Shown here in pieces: positions 1-8,541 of a DNA stretch of 64,000 nt (position 1 is its first letter; each line of letters starts with the position of its first letter). The notes beneath the pieces are model-generated. The model was not told the DNA's origin. It saw only the letters and a program-made list of their open reading frames with translations, and searched no databases. The translations under genes were made by a program, and so were the position numbers. This stretch comes from Pseudomonas sp. PH1b. GTDB lineage: Bacteria; Pseudomonadota; Gammaproteobacteria; Pseudomonadales; Pseudomonadaceae. The stretch covers positions 62,001 through 126,000 of the forward strand of contig NZ_AYMU01000009.1 of NCBI RefSeq assembly GCF_000633395.1, read 5' to 3'.

Positions 1-1814
1 TGGCCAGCGTCGGCCTGGCTGTGGCGCTGCTGCTCAGCGGCGGCTGTTCGCCCAGCGATGAAAAGCAACAGGCCAGCCTGGAAGAGAGAACCAGTGCCTT
101 CGAGAAGTCCCTGGACGCCATCCAGGATCCCAAGCTCAAGGACGCCGTGGCCGACCTGGGCGGCTCACTGCTTCTCCTGGAACGGGCGCAACTCAAGCTC
201 GCCAGCAAGCCGATCGAGACCGAATACGGCGAGGACAGCCTGGCCCTGCTCAAGCACTACCCCACGCCACAAGCCCTGGTGGACACCTACGTCAATGGCC
301 TGTTCGTGCTGCGCAAGTCCTCCAACTCGGACTACCTGACCGACCTGCAACCGGTTTTCCCCTTCAGCTTCAACATGCCGGCGCAGTTCCCCTTTCCCCA
401 TGGCCTGGAGTGGCAGTCAGTCACCCTGAGCAACAAGAAAGTCATCGCGTTTCAACCCGAATGGTCGGAAACCGATCCGGGGATCCAACTGAGCCCTTCC
501 AGCTCCAACCTGACCAATCCAGATGACTTGACCGTGACCTATCCCTTTATCGAGGGCCTGGAGGTCGAGAACAAGAACCAGCCCCAGCCGCTCTCTCTGC
601 AGGGCAAGTTGGAGGTGATCGCCCCCGGTCGTGTGCTCGACTTCGAGCTGACCAAGGCCGACATCGGCAAGCCCCGTCAGGACGGCAACATCAGCCTGAC
701 CTTGCTGTCACTGGACAAGAACGTCGCCGAAATCGAGCTGAGCAACAGCGCGCCGCTGCCCGAAGAGGCCAATGATGCCTCGCTCAACCCGCTGCTGGCA
801 CAAGCCCGCGACAGTAGCGGGCAGATCCTTTCCCGCTCCGGTTCAATCAACGAAGACGCACCGCAGATTGCGTTCTACCGGCAACAATTGGCGCAGATGC
901 AGAAACAGAAAAGCTGGAGCGATGCCTTCGAGAAACAACTGGAGGACGAGCAGAAGGCGTTCGACCAGCAACACACCCATCATTACGCCAAGGTCTATTT
1001 CAATGGCTTGATCGACAAGCTGGAGGTCGCCGTACTCGATTTTTCCCAGGCCAGCGTCACTCGCAAGGACCTGGACCTGCCCGTACGGCGTTTCGACCGC
1101 AGCACCACAGACAAGAACCTTCAGCTGTTGCCAGTGCCCGTGGTGGTGTATGACGACCAGGCCGCCAGTTATCTCAAGGGCGCGGAGCTCGACGAAGAGG
1201 CACTGAAAGACTCCGTGACCATCAGCCAGTCAGTGGACGACGCCAGCGCGGCACGCATTGAATTCAGTCACCCGCGAACCTTCAATGACGAGCTGCTGGG
1301 CTCGGAGTTCAGTAGCGGTGACACACCGCTGACGTTCTTCACCCAGGATGACAAAGGCCAGCGCAGCAAGCCGATCGAGCTACCGGACGAAGCCTTTGAA
1401 ATCGACCCTATGCGCGGCGTCATCACCTACGACCTGAACCTGTTCCCGGAAACCCCAGCGTATGCCGTCGGCTCCATTCCGCTGTACCTGGCCAGCATCG
1501 AGAAAAAGACCCTCAGCGCCCAGCAGTTGCCCAAGGGCCTCGAGCTCAAGGGCAACGCCCTGATCGTCGACCAGAAACTCTTTCCCGCCGACGCCTGGCG
1601 CTTTTACGCCAAGGATGCCAGCGGCCAGTACCTGAAGGAGATTCTGGCGGTCAGCCACAACGCGCCGAACAGCGGCCCGGCGCTGTTCGATGTGCACTAC
1701 TTCTATGGCCAGCCCAGCCAACTGGAGACCTACGAACGCAGCGAACTCAACACCGTGGAATATGGCTTTGAGGTCAAGCTGGACAAGCTTGAACCACAAA
1801 GCCCTGCCCCATAG
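1..1814 (+). CDS. Putative lipoprotein of unknown function, 5' end outside window
   Basis: The reading frame is open from the window edge, so the gene starts upstream. The first readable residues form the hydrophobic end of a signal peptide (ASVGLAVALLLSGGC), followed by Cys and a Ser/Asp-rich linker. This suggests a lipoprotein, although Ser instead of Leu at -3 is not a perfect lipobox. The mature part is about 590 residues, acidic, soluble and without membrane helices. Residues 280-330 are rich in Gln/Lys/Glu and may form a coiled coil. I do not recognise a domain. A GTG at 21 is a formal start but would cut the signal peptide short. The gene converges on a small minus-strand gene 3 bp away. 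Confidence 0.7.
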   Translation, partial: ASVGLAVALLLSGGCSPSDEKQQASLEERTSAFEKSLDAIQDPKLKDAVADLGGSLLLLERAQLKLASKPIETEYGEDSLALLKHYPTPQALVDTYVNGLFVLRKSSNSDYLTDLQPVFPFSFNMPAQFPFPHGLEWQSVTLSNKKVIAFQPEWSETDPGIQLSPSSSNLTNPDDLTVTYPFIEGLEVENKNQPQPLSLQGKLEVIAPGRVLDFELTKADIGKPRQDGNISLTLLSLDKNVAEIELSNSAPLPEEANDASLNPLLAQARDSSGQILSRSGSINEDAPQIAFYRQQLAQMQKQKSWSDAFEKQLEDEQKAFDQQHTHHYAKVYFNGLIDKLEVAVLDFSQASVTRKDLDLPVRRFDRSTTDKNLQLLPVPVVVYDDQAASYLKGAELDEEALKDSVTISQSVDDASAARIEFSHPRTFNDELLGSEFSSGDTPLTFFTQDDKGQRSKPIELPDEAFEIDPMRGVITYDLNLFPETPAYAVGSIPLYLASIEKKTLSAQQLPKGLELKGNALIVDQKLFPADAWRFYAKDASGQYLKEILAVSHNAPNSGPALFDVHYFYGQPSQLETYERSELNTVEYGFEVKLDKLEPQSPAP

Positions 1815-1817
1815 GCC

Positions 1818-2150
1818 TCAATGCTCGGGTTGGAACTGGAAGCTGCGACCGCGCTCGCCATTGATCTGCCGCAACTGGGCCTGCAGATGCAGGCACCAGA
1901 TCTGCGGATCATCGGCCAGCTGATAGCCGTGGGTGGTCAGGCTTTCAACGATCGAATCGAGGATCGACTCAGCCACCACCGGCCCACAGAACGGCCCTTG
2001 GGATTTGATTGCGGAGGGTTGCTCACCTGCCATTCCGGCGGCGAAGAGAAGGGTCCACATCCCGTTTTCTCCCGCCAGGGGGCGGACGCAGCATTCGATA
2101 CGGGTGACCAGGCCAAGGCATTGGCGAGTGAGACAAAGGTTGCGCGACAT
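1818..2150 (-). CDS. Small conserved protein of unknown function
   Basis: The protein is 110 residues. ATG at 2150 is chosen because GAGGG lies about 9 nt upstream; a GTG at 2174 would add eight residues. The sequence begins MSRNLCLTRQ and contains a cysteine-rich first third (CLTRQC, ECC) and further cysteines near residues 57 and 87. The plus-strand frame over the same stretch is also open, but the minus frame reads as the more natural protein and has a ribosome site. Its position beside the Lon-like protease resembles uncharacterised genes next to that protease in other pseudomonads, which is a recollection and not a search. No function is proposed. Confidence 0.6.
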   Translation of the reverse strand: MSRNLCLTRQCLGLVTRIECCVRPLAGENGMWTLLFAAGMAGEQPSAIKSQGPFCGPVVAESILDSIVESLTTHGYQLADDPQIWCLHLQAQLRQINGERGRSFQFQPEH

Positions 2151-2305
2151 GGCGGCGACCCTCGGTAGATCCACTGTTCAGCCTTCAGCAGAGGGCTGTT
2201 TCGATCCAGCGACGACTGTCGTTCTCCTTGCCCTGAGAATAGAAGAAAAGCCTGATAAACAAAGTTGACCGATCCAACAGGCGCCGAATGGTCTATTTTG
2301 AAAAA

Positions 2306-2358
2306 TTGGCGTCAGCACGCTGGCGCCAACGGCGAGGGACCAGGCCCTCGCCGTTGGC
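2306..2358 (-). terminator. Two overlapping hairpins after the Lon-like protease gene
   Basis: Immediately after the stop codon at 2364 there is a perfect 14-bp stem (2325-2338 with 2345-2358). A second stem (2306-2316 with 2319-2329) overlaps it by 5 nt and is followed on the minus strand by a T-rich run. The second is a plausible rho-independent terminator. The two stems cannot form fully at the same time. Confidence 0.7.
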
Positions 2359-2363
2359 CAGAC

Positions 2364-4802
2364 TCAAGCCGGCTTGGTGTCCGCCAGCGCTTCTTGCGCC
2401 TGCTCCTTTTCCGCTTCCTTGAGCTCCTCTTCGCTGATCATCTCGGCAATTACCCGCAAGCGCTCCACCACTCGCGCGTTGACACTGCCCTCGGGGAACT
2501 GCCCTTCGGCGTCCGGCTCGCCGGCCGGTTCGCCCACCAGCAGGCTCAGCGCCTCATCGGCCTGACGCACCGCATACACATGGAATTGCCCGGCACGCAC
2601 GGCCTGCAGCACCTTCTCGTCGAGCATCAGGGTGGCGACGTTGGCCTGAGGAATGATCGCGCCCTGCTCCCCAGTCAGGCCCCGAGCTTCGCATAGACGG
2701 AAGAAGCCCTCGATCTTCTCGTTGACCCCGCCAACAGCCTGCACTTCACCGAACTGGTTGATCGAGCCGGTAATGGCAAAGCACTGCTTGAGCGGTGTCT
2801 TCGACAGCGCCGAGATCAGCGTGCAGGCCTCGCCCAGCGACGCACTGTCGCCGTCCACATAACCGTAGGACTGCTCCAGGGCAATGCTTGCGGAAATCGC
2901 CAGGGGGAATTCCTGGGCATAACGACTGCCCAGGTACCCGGTGAGGATCATCACCCCCTTGGAGTGGATCGGCTGGCCCAGGTTGACCTCGCGCTCGATG
3001 TCGACAATGCCGCTGCCGCCGGGATAGACCGTGGCGGAAATCCGCGCCGGCACGCCGAACGCCGAATCCCCCACCTCCAGCACCGTCAGGCCGTTGCATT
3101 TGCCGACCGCGGCACCATCGGTGTCGATCAGGATGATGCCCGCCAGCATGTCATCGAGAATCCGTGCCGAGACCCGCCCGGTGCGGGTGGCCTTGGCCTT
3201 CAGCGCACGCTCGATATGCCCGGCGTCGGTCATTGCATCCGAGGCCAGGTGACGAATGAAATCAGCCTCGCTGACCAGCTGGAACAGGTCGCCGATACGC
3301 GCCGACAAACGCCCCTGATGCTCCGCCAGGCGCGCGCTGTAGGTAGCCAGTCGCGCCACTGCATCCGCCGTCAGTGGCGCCATGCCCTCCTCCGAGGTGC
3401 GGGTCTTGAGCAACTGGGCGAACTGCTCCAGGCTCTCGTCCACCATCGGGATGTCTTCATCGAAATCCACCAGCACCCGGAACATCTCCTGAAAGTCCGG
3501 ATCCAGGTCCTGCAGGGTGTAGTACAGCTGGCGGGCACCGATGATGATGACCTTGACCTGCAGCGGAATCATCTGCGGCGTCAGGGTCACGGTGGCCAAG
3601 CGGCCCATCTCGCCCAGGGGCGACTCCATCTTCAGCTTGCGTGATTGCAACGCACGCTTGAGGGCATCCCAGACAAAGGGTTCGCTGAGCATCTTCTCGG
3701 CTTCCAGGATCAGGAAGCCGCCGTTGGCTCGGTGCAGCGCCCCCGGGCGCAGCTGGCGGTAAGTGGTGTAGAGCGCGCCCTGGTCGGTGCTGTATTCGAT
3801 CCGGCCGAACAGGTTGTCGTAAGTCGGGTGGGGTTCGAACACCACCGGAGCACCACCGCTGGCCGGGTGCCCAACCACCAGGCTCGGGCAATACTGCTCC
3901 TCAAGCAGCTTGCGCGCCACGGCATCGGTCTTGCTGTCGTCCACCAGTTGCTCGACCACGGTCTTGAGCAGGTAGACCTGCATCGCCTGCAAGTAGCCGC
4001 AGACGGCCGCGTTCTCTGCGTATTTCTCGGACAGCGGCGCGAGCAGCGGCTGCAAGGCCAGGGTGATGGTTTCCTCGTTGAGCTGGCGCAACTGGTTGCT
4101 CGACTCGCGCTTCCATTGCGGCAGGCTCGCCAACTCTTCGTTGAGGCGCTCCTCCAGGGCGGAAATGTCTTCGTGGAAACGCTCGCGATCAGCCTCCGGC
4201 AACTGGGCGAACTCGGCTTCATCCAGGGCCTTGCCTTCGAACATCGGGGTGAAGGCGATGTTGCTGCTGTCCCGGTATAGCGCCACGTCCTTTTCCAGGG
4301 CCAGGCGCTCGATCACATCCAGGGCACGGTCGTAACGCTGGTTGAAGGCGCGGTCGATGGCGCTCTTCTTCTGCTGATAGGACGGGTGCTCGAAAACCGC
4401 GGGAAAGGTCGCCAGCAGGTTGTCGATCAGGCCGTTGATGTCGGTGATGAAACTGCCCGCAGCACCGGCCGGCAACTCCAGTGCCCGGGGTTCCCGGGGC
4501 TCGTCGAAGTTATTGACGTAGACCCAGTCGGACGGTGTCTGCAGGCGCTTGCCTTCGGCCTTCAGGTAGCGTTTGACGAAGGAGAAGCGGCCAGTGCCCG
4601 GCTCGCCCATGACAAATACGTTGTAACCGGGGCGCGGCATGGCCACGCCGAATTGCAAGGCCTCGACCGCGCGTTCCTGGCCGAGCACACCGCGAAAGGG
4701 CTCCAGATCATTGGTGGTCGAGAAGCTGAACTGTTCAGCAGAGAAAGGACGGGTCAGCGCTTCAGGCGCTAGACGCAAGCTGGCAGCAACAGGATCAGGC
4801 AT
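2364..4802 (-). CDS. Lon-like ATP-dependent protease (AAA+ with S16 peptidase domain)
   Basis: This 812-residue protein has the architecture of the Lon-like proteases lacking the LAN substrate domain. The AAA+ module starts near residue 30 with a P-loop GEPGTGRFS at about 66-74, where Arg stands in place of the usual Lys; as far as I recall this is common in this subfamily. A long helical insertion occupies about 180-330. The C-terminal S16 domain carries the catalytic Ser in GDSAS near residue 652 and the Lys in GVNEKIEG near 695, the Ser-Lys dyad. It is predicted to degrade cytoplasmic proteins with ATP. The start has AAGGAA 6 nt upstream. P. aeruginosa has two such proteins (AsrA/PA0779 and a paralogue); the neighbourhood fits the paralogue better, so no symbol is given. 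Confidence 0.9.
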   Translation of the reverse strand: MPDPVAASLRLAPEALTRPFSAEQFSFSTTNDLEPFRGVLGQERAVEALQFGVAMPRPGYNVFVMGEPGTGRFSFVKRYLKAEGKRLQTPSDWVYVNNFDEPREPRALELPAGAAGSFITDINGLIDNLLATFPAVFEHPSYQQKKSAIDRAFNQRYDRALDVIERLALEKDVALYRDSSNIAFTPMFEGKALDEAEFAQLPEADRERFHEDISALEERLNEELASLPQWKRESSNQLRQLNEETITLALQPLLAPLSEKYAENAAVCGYLQAMQVYLLKTVVEQLVDDSKTDAVARKLLEEQYCPSLVVGHPASGGAPVVFEPHPTYDNLFGRIEYSTDQGALYTTYRQLRPGALHRANGGFLILEAEKMLSEPFVWDALKRALQSRKLKMESPLGEMGRLATVTLTPQMIPLQVKVIIIGARQLYYTLQDLDPDFQEMFRVLVDFDEDIPMVDESLEQFAQLLKTRTSEEGMAPLTADAVARLATYSARLAEHQGRLSARIGDLFQLVSEADFIRHLASDAMTDAGHIERALKAKATRTGRVSARILDDMLAGIILIDTDGAAVGKCNGLTVLEVGDSAFGVPARISATVYPGGSGIVDIEREVNLGQPIHSKGVMILTGYLGSRYAQEFPLAISASIALEQSYGYVDGDSASLGEACTLISALSKTPLKQCFAITGSINQFGEVQAVGGVNEKIEGFFRLCEARGLTGEQGAIIPQANVATLMLDEKVLQAVRAGQFHVYAVRQADEALSLLVGEPAGEPDAEGQFPEGSVNARVVERLRVIAEMISEEELKEAEKEQAQEALADTKPA

Positions 4803-5078
4803 CGGGCTTCCTTACATCAGGCGGGGCGAATGACGGCATTCTGGCGCCGGGTATGCCCGGCTGGCAAGGCACGCCTCGGGGGAAAGCATAGCCAAGGTGG
4901 AGGACGCCACCGATGCCAAGTAAAACCGGCTGTTTCATGCATTGTTTTGTAAATAGTTACGGAACCCAAGGAACCTGCCTAAACTCCAAACTGCGCGGCT
5001 GGATAGATAACCGGCCCACTGGTGCCGGCATGGGCCAGTCTCCCTGTCCATTGGTATGCACACAAAGAGAACAACGCT

Positions 5079-5567
5079 ATGAAACGGATTCTTCTCGGTA
5101 CTCTTTTCACCGCTGTATCCCTCAACGCCATGGCCCAGGCCCCAGGCGGCCCGGATTGCGGCTGGGGCAACATGCTGTTCGAAGGCCAGCGAGGCACTCC
5201 GGCGCACTTCCTGGCATCCACCACCAACGGCACTTCCGGCAACGCCACCTTCGGCATGACCTCCGGCACCAACGGCTGCTCGACCAACTCCGCGCTGACC
5301 TACGGCGGTAAATCCTGGTTCGCCATGAACGGCATGATGAACGAGCTCTCCGAAGACATGGCCAAGGGTCAAGGCGAAGCCCTGACCACCTATGCCGTGG
5401 TTCTCGGCGTGGCGCCTGAAGACCGTGAGCACTTTGCCGCGGTAACCCACGAGCACTTCCAGCAGATCTTCAGCAAGGCTGACGTGACCGCGGAAGATGT
5501 GCACACCAATACCCTGGCCGTGCTCAAGAGCGATGCGCGCCTGGCCAAGTACGCAACCCCCGCTTAA
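5079..5567 (+). CDS. DUF3015-family exported protein
   Basis: The protein is 162 residues, starting MKRILLGTLFTAVSLNAMAQ, a clear Sec signal peptide cleaved after AMA. The mature part is Gly/Asn/Thr-rich with two cysteines (DCGW and NGCS), likely a periplasmic disulfide, matching the DUF3015 family common in pseudomonads. An in-frame extension to 5022 exists, but ATG at 5079 has AAAGAGA upstream and begins the signal peptide. Function is unknown. A strong terminator follows at 5577, so it is probably transcribed alone. Confidence 0.85.
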   Translation: MKRILLGTLFTAVSLNAMAQAPGGPDCGWGNMLFEGQRGTPAHFLASTTNGTSGNATFGMTSGTNGCSTNSALTYGGKSWFAMNGMMNELSEDMAKGQGEALTTYAVVLGVAPEDREHFAAVTHEHFQQIFSKADVTAEDVHTNTLAVLKSDARLAKYATPA

Positions 5568-5576
5568 GCTCGACCC

Positions 5577-5608
5577 ACCCGCTCCTCACGAGGAGCGGGT
5601 TTTGTTTT
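5577..5608 (+). terminator. Rho-independent terminator after the DUF3015 gene
   Basis: An 11-bp perfect stem (ACCCGCTCCTC with GAGGAGCGGGT) and a 2-nt loop are followed by TTTTGTTTT. Confidence 0.9.
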
Positions 5609-5659
5609 CCGGACCTTGCCCATCTTGGGTCTTTGTATTTCCGACTTAAGTTGCCCACC

Positions 5660-7513
5660 ATGCTCAAACGCCTTGCCTACCTGGCGCTCTGTGTCTGCGC
5701 CCCGTTGTATGCCGCGCCCCAGATCGACCCTCAACGTTTGCAGCAACTGGCCAATGACCCCTTCTGGATCTCCATAGGTCATTACGAAACAGCCAAGCTC
5801 GGTGGCTGGCGCAGTTACGTCAGCGACCCGAAGTTCTTCCTCGCTCCCGACGGCGCCCATCATCCCGACGCGGAACTCGCAGCGACGCTGAAAGCCCTCT
5901 ACGCTCCCGCCGATGCAGGCGACCGACATGCGCAGTGCGTCTACCCGTCGCGCACCCGCTGGCTGAAGGCGCAGCTGGGCCTGAACGATGTGCCCCAGGT
6001 GGAATGCGCCGAGTTCAAGCAGTGGTTCAAGGATGTCTCGCCCCACAGCACGGTGATGATCTTTCCCGCGGCCTATCTGAACAGCCCCTCGTCGATGTTC
6101 GGCCACACCCTGCTGCGCATCGACCAGGCCGACGTGCAAAGCAACAACACCGCCTTGCTCAGCTATGCGATCAACTTCGGTGCCTACATCGAAGGCTCGG
6201 ACAACAGCATCCTCTACGCCTGGAAAGGCCTGATGGGCGGCTACCCCGGGCTGTTCGCCCTGGTGCCCTACCAGGAGAAACTCTCGGAATACCGCAGCCT
6301 GGAAAACCGTGACCTGTGGGAGTACCGCCTGAACCTGACCCAGGCCGAAACCGAGCGCATGGTGGAGCACGTCTGGGAATTGAAGCAGATCAAATTCGAC
6401 TACTTCTTCTTCGATGAGAACTGCTCCTACCGCCTGCTTGAACTGTTGCAGGTGGCCAGGCCCAGCCTGCGCCTGACCGAGCAGTTCCCGCTGACTGCAA
6501 TTCCCACCGACACGGTCAAGGCGGTCAAGGACGCCGGGCTGGTGGAGCGCATCGACTATCGCCCGTCCCGGGAGCGGGAGCTGCTCAGTCGCGCCCAGCC
6601 CCTGAACCCGGAGGAACAGCAATGGGTGCTCAAGGTCAGCGCCGATCAGAAGCAACTGCAGGCCCCTGAACTCAAGGCCCTGCCCCGGGATCGCCAGGCG
6701 CTGATCGTCGACGCCGCCTACCGCCTCGAACGCTACCGGGCCAACGGCCTGGAGCGCGACCCGCAGCGCTCGCAGCGCAGCTTCGAGCTGCTGCGGGCGA
6801 TCAACCAGAACCCGGCGCCGGAGCTGCAGATCGAGCGTCCCGGTCTACCGGAAGACGGCCATCAGTCGCGCACCTGGCAACTGGGGGTCGGCACCCGGGA
6901 CGACAAGGCCTTTGCCGAGTACGGCCTGCGCATGGCCTACCACGACCTCAATGACAACGCCGAAGGTTTCCCCCTGGGGGCGCAGATCGAGATCCTGCAG
7001 ATGAAGCTGCGCCAGTACGAAGGCAACCACTGGCAGTTGCAGCAACTGGACCTGGCGACCATCCGCTCCCTGACGCCGCGCAACGAGCTGCTGCAGCCCT
7101 GGTCCTGGCAGGTGATCGGCGGCTTGGAGCGAGTGCCGGGCAAGCATGACGATGAAACCCTGGTCAGTCATGTGAACGGCGGTGCCGGCGGCACCTGGCA
7201 ACTGGGCGAGGACACCCTGGGTTTTGTCCTGGGCACGGTGCGGGTCGAGCACAACGCTGACTTCGCCGGTTTCATCGCGCCGGCAGCCGGCTTCAACTCC
7301 GGGTTGCTGTGGAAAAACCCGCTGGGCAACTTCAGCCTTGAAGCCAAGGGCGACTACTTCACCAATGGCGAGGTACGCCGCAGCCTGAGCCTCAACCAGC
7401 AGTGGGAACTGTCGCGCAATCTGGGCCTGCGCCTGAGCGCCCAACGGGAGTTCAGCCAGCTGGCCAGCCCGGTCAACGAAGTGATGCTTGAACTCAAGTG
7501 GTATCACTATTAA
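5660..7513 (+). CDS. DUF4105 / Lnb-type periplasmic domain protein
   Basis: ATG at 5660 opens with a signal peptide (MLKRLAYLALCVCAPLYAAP), giving about 617 residues; a TTG nine codons upstream is less likely. The N-terminal half carries the DUF4105 signature: SMFGHTLLRID with a conserved His and FFFDENCSYRLLE with a conserved Cys, the pair proposed to be catalytic in Lnb lipoprotein N-acyltransferases. The C-terminal 200 residues read as alternating beta strands ending in an aromatic residue (LKWYHY), typical of an outer-membrane barrel. It may therefore act at the outer membrane on lipoproteins, but no enzymatic role is shown for this protein. Confidence 0.8.
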   Translation: MLKRLAYLALCVCAPLYAAPQIDPQRLQQLANDPFWISIGHYETAKLGGWRSYVSDPKFFLAPDGAHHPDAELAATLKALYAPADAGDRHAQCVYPSRTRWLKAQLGLNDVPQVECAEFKQWFKDVSPHSTVMIFPAAYLNSPSSMFGHTLLRIDQADVQSNNTALLSYAINFGAYIEGSDNSILYAWKGLMGGYPGLFALVPYQEKLSEYRSLENRDLWEYRLNLTQAETERMVEHVWELKQIKFDYFFFDENCSYRLLELLQVARPSLRLTEQFPLTAIPTDTVKAVKDAGLVERIDYRPSRERELLSRAQPLNPEEQQWVLKVSADQKQLQAPELKALPRDRQALIVDAAYRLERYRANGLERDPQRSQRSFELLRAINQNPAPELQIERPGLPEDGHQSRTWQLGVGTRDDKAFAEYGLRMAYHDLNDNAEGFPLGAQIEILQMKLRQYEGNHWQLQQLDLATIRSLTPRNELLQPWSWQVIGGLERVPGKHDDETLVSHVNGGAGGTWQLGEDTLGFVLGTVRVEHNADFAGFIAPAAGFNSGLLWKNPLGNFSLEAKGDYFTNGEVRRSLSLNQQWELSRNLGLRLSAQREFSQLASPVNEVMLELKWYHY

Positions 7514-7612
7514 CGGCAGCTGCGAGGGTCAAGCTGCTAGCGACAAGGTTTTCACGCGTCACCGACAATCGCCCTTCTAGACTTCACGCATGTGAAGTCT
7601 GGGAGTTCCTCG

Positions 7613-7969
7613 ATGTGGCGTTACGCTTGGGCATTGCTGGCACTGGCCCTGATCGGTGGTTGTGAGTCGAACCACGAGTATTTGCTCAAGCAAGGCTATC
7701 CGCCGGCCTTTGCCGACGGCTTCGATGCCGGTTGTGTCAGTGGACGCCAGGCGGCGGGGTCCATGAGCGGGGAGTTTCGCAAGGACGTGCCGCGCTACCT
7801 CAAGGATCCGCAATACGCCGAAGGCTGGGACGATGGTTTCCGCCAATGCCAGGCAATGCTGGAGAATCAGGACCGCAACGACTATCGAGAACGGCACTGG
7901 GACGAACGCGAACGAGCCTGGCAACAGGAAAAGGACCGCGACGCGGCCCGCGCCTATCGCTCGCAGTAG
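7613..7969 (+). CDS. Small lipoprotein of unknown function
   Basis: The protein is 118 residues. ATG at 7613 has GGGAG 7 nt upstream and begins MWRYAWALLALALIGGC, a signal peptide ending in a lipobox (IGGC). The mature part has GYPPAFADGFDAGC and GWDDGFRQC repeats around two cysteines, then a highly charged tail (Asp/Glu/Arg/Gln) that may be helical. A GTG 21 nt upstream is an alternative start. No known domain is recognised. Confidence 0.8.
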   Translation: MWRYAWALLALALIGGCESNHEYLLKQGYPPAFADGFDAGCVSGRQAAGSMSGEFRKDVPRYLKDPQYAEGWDDGFRQCQAMLENQDRNDYRERHWDERERAWQQEKDRDAARAYRSQ

Positions 7970-8040
7970 GTCGTTTTCAGGTATCCGTCCGGGGCCCAAG
8001 CCTGCAACCATGGTCCGCCCTCCCTGCAAGGAGCACCACC

Positions 8041-8535
8041 ATGAGCCGAGCCTTCGTCAATGAGGATCAGGCCGCTGACCAGGTCGAGCAGCCCGTGGAG
8101 CGGCAGATCAGCAGCCATCCCAATTACGTCACGCCCCAGGGGCTCGCCGAGCTCCAGGCCAAAGTCGCCCAGTTGCATGAACAGCACGGGCAGCAAAGCG
8201 ATTTGGCAGACAATGCCGACAAGCAGCGCCTGGCGGAACTGGAACGCGACCTGCGTTACTTCTCCCAGCGCCTGCACAGTGCCCAGGTGGTGACTGCGGC
8301 CACCCGCACCGACAAGGTGCAGATCGGCAGCCGGGTGACCTTCGCCGATGAGCAGGATCAGCAACAGCGGGTGCAATTGGTCGGGGAGGATCAGGCAGAT
8401 GCAGCCAGGGGGCTGATCAACTGGGCTTCGCCCCTGGGTCGCGCCCTGCTGGGGGCACAACCCGGTGACGAAGTGCTATGGCAGCGGCCGGTCGGGGATC
8501 AGGTGATTGAAATCATCCGTATCGAGCCGGCCTGA
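8041..8535 (+). CDS. GreA/GreB-family transcription factor
   Basis: The protein is 164 residues with AAGGAG 7 nt before ATG. Residues 30-85 form the N-terminal coiled coil of Gre factors. The tip reads SDLADNADK where GreA/GreB have GDxSENA, so the first acidic residue is kept and the second is Asp in place of Glu. Residues 95-160 match the FKBP-like C-terminal domain (VQIGSRVTF, SPLGRALLGAQPGDEV). It should bind the RNA polymerase secondary channel and could stimulate transcript cleavage or compete with Gre and DksA. It carries about 20 extra N-terminal residues compared with GreA. The much longer in-frame ORF upstream (from 7732) is not used. Confidence 0.85.
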   Translation: MSRAFVNEDQAADQVEQPVERQISSHPNYVTPQGLAELQAKVAQLHEQHGQQSDLADNADKQRLAELERDLRYFSQRLHSAQVVTAATRTDKVQIGSRVTFADEQDQQQRVQLVGEDQADAARGLINWASPLGRALLGAQPGDEVLWQRPVGDQVIEIIRIEPA

Positions 8536-8541
8536 AGCACC

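Noticed and set aside
1821..2168. Plus-strand ORF of 115 codons opposite the small gene at 1818-2150
   Set aside because: It overlaps completely with the minus-strand gene, which has a ribosome site and a more natural composition.
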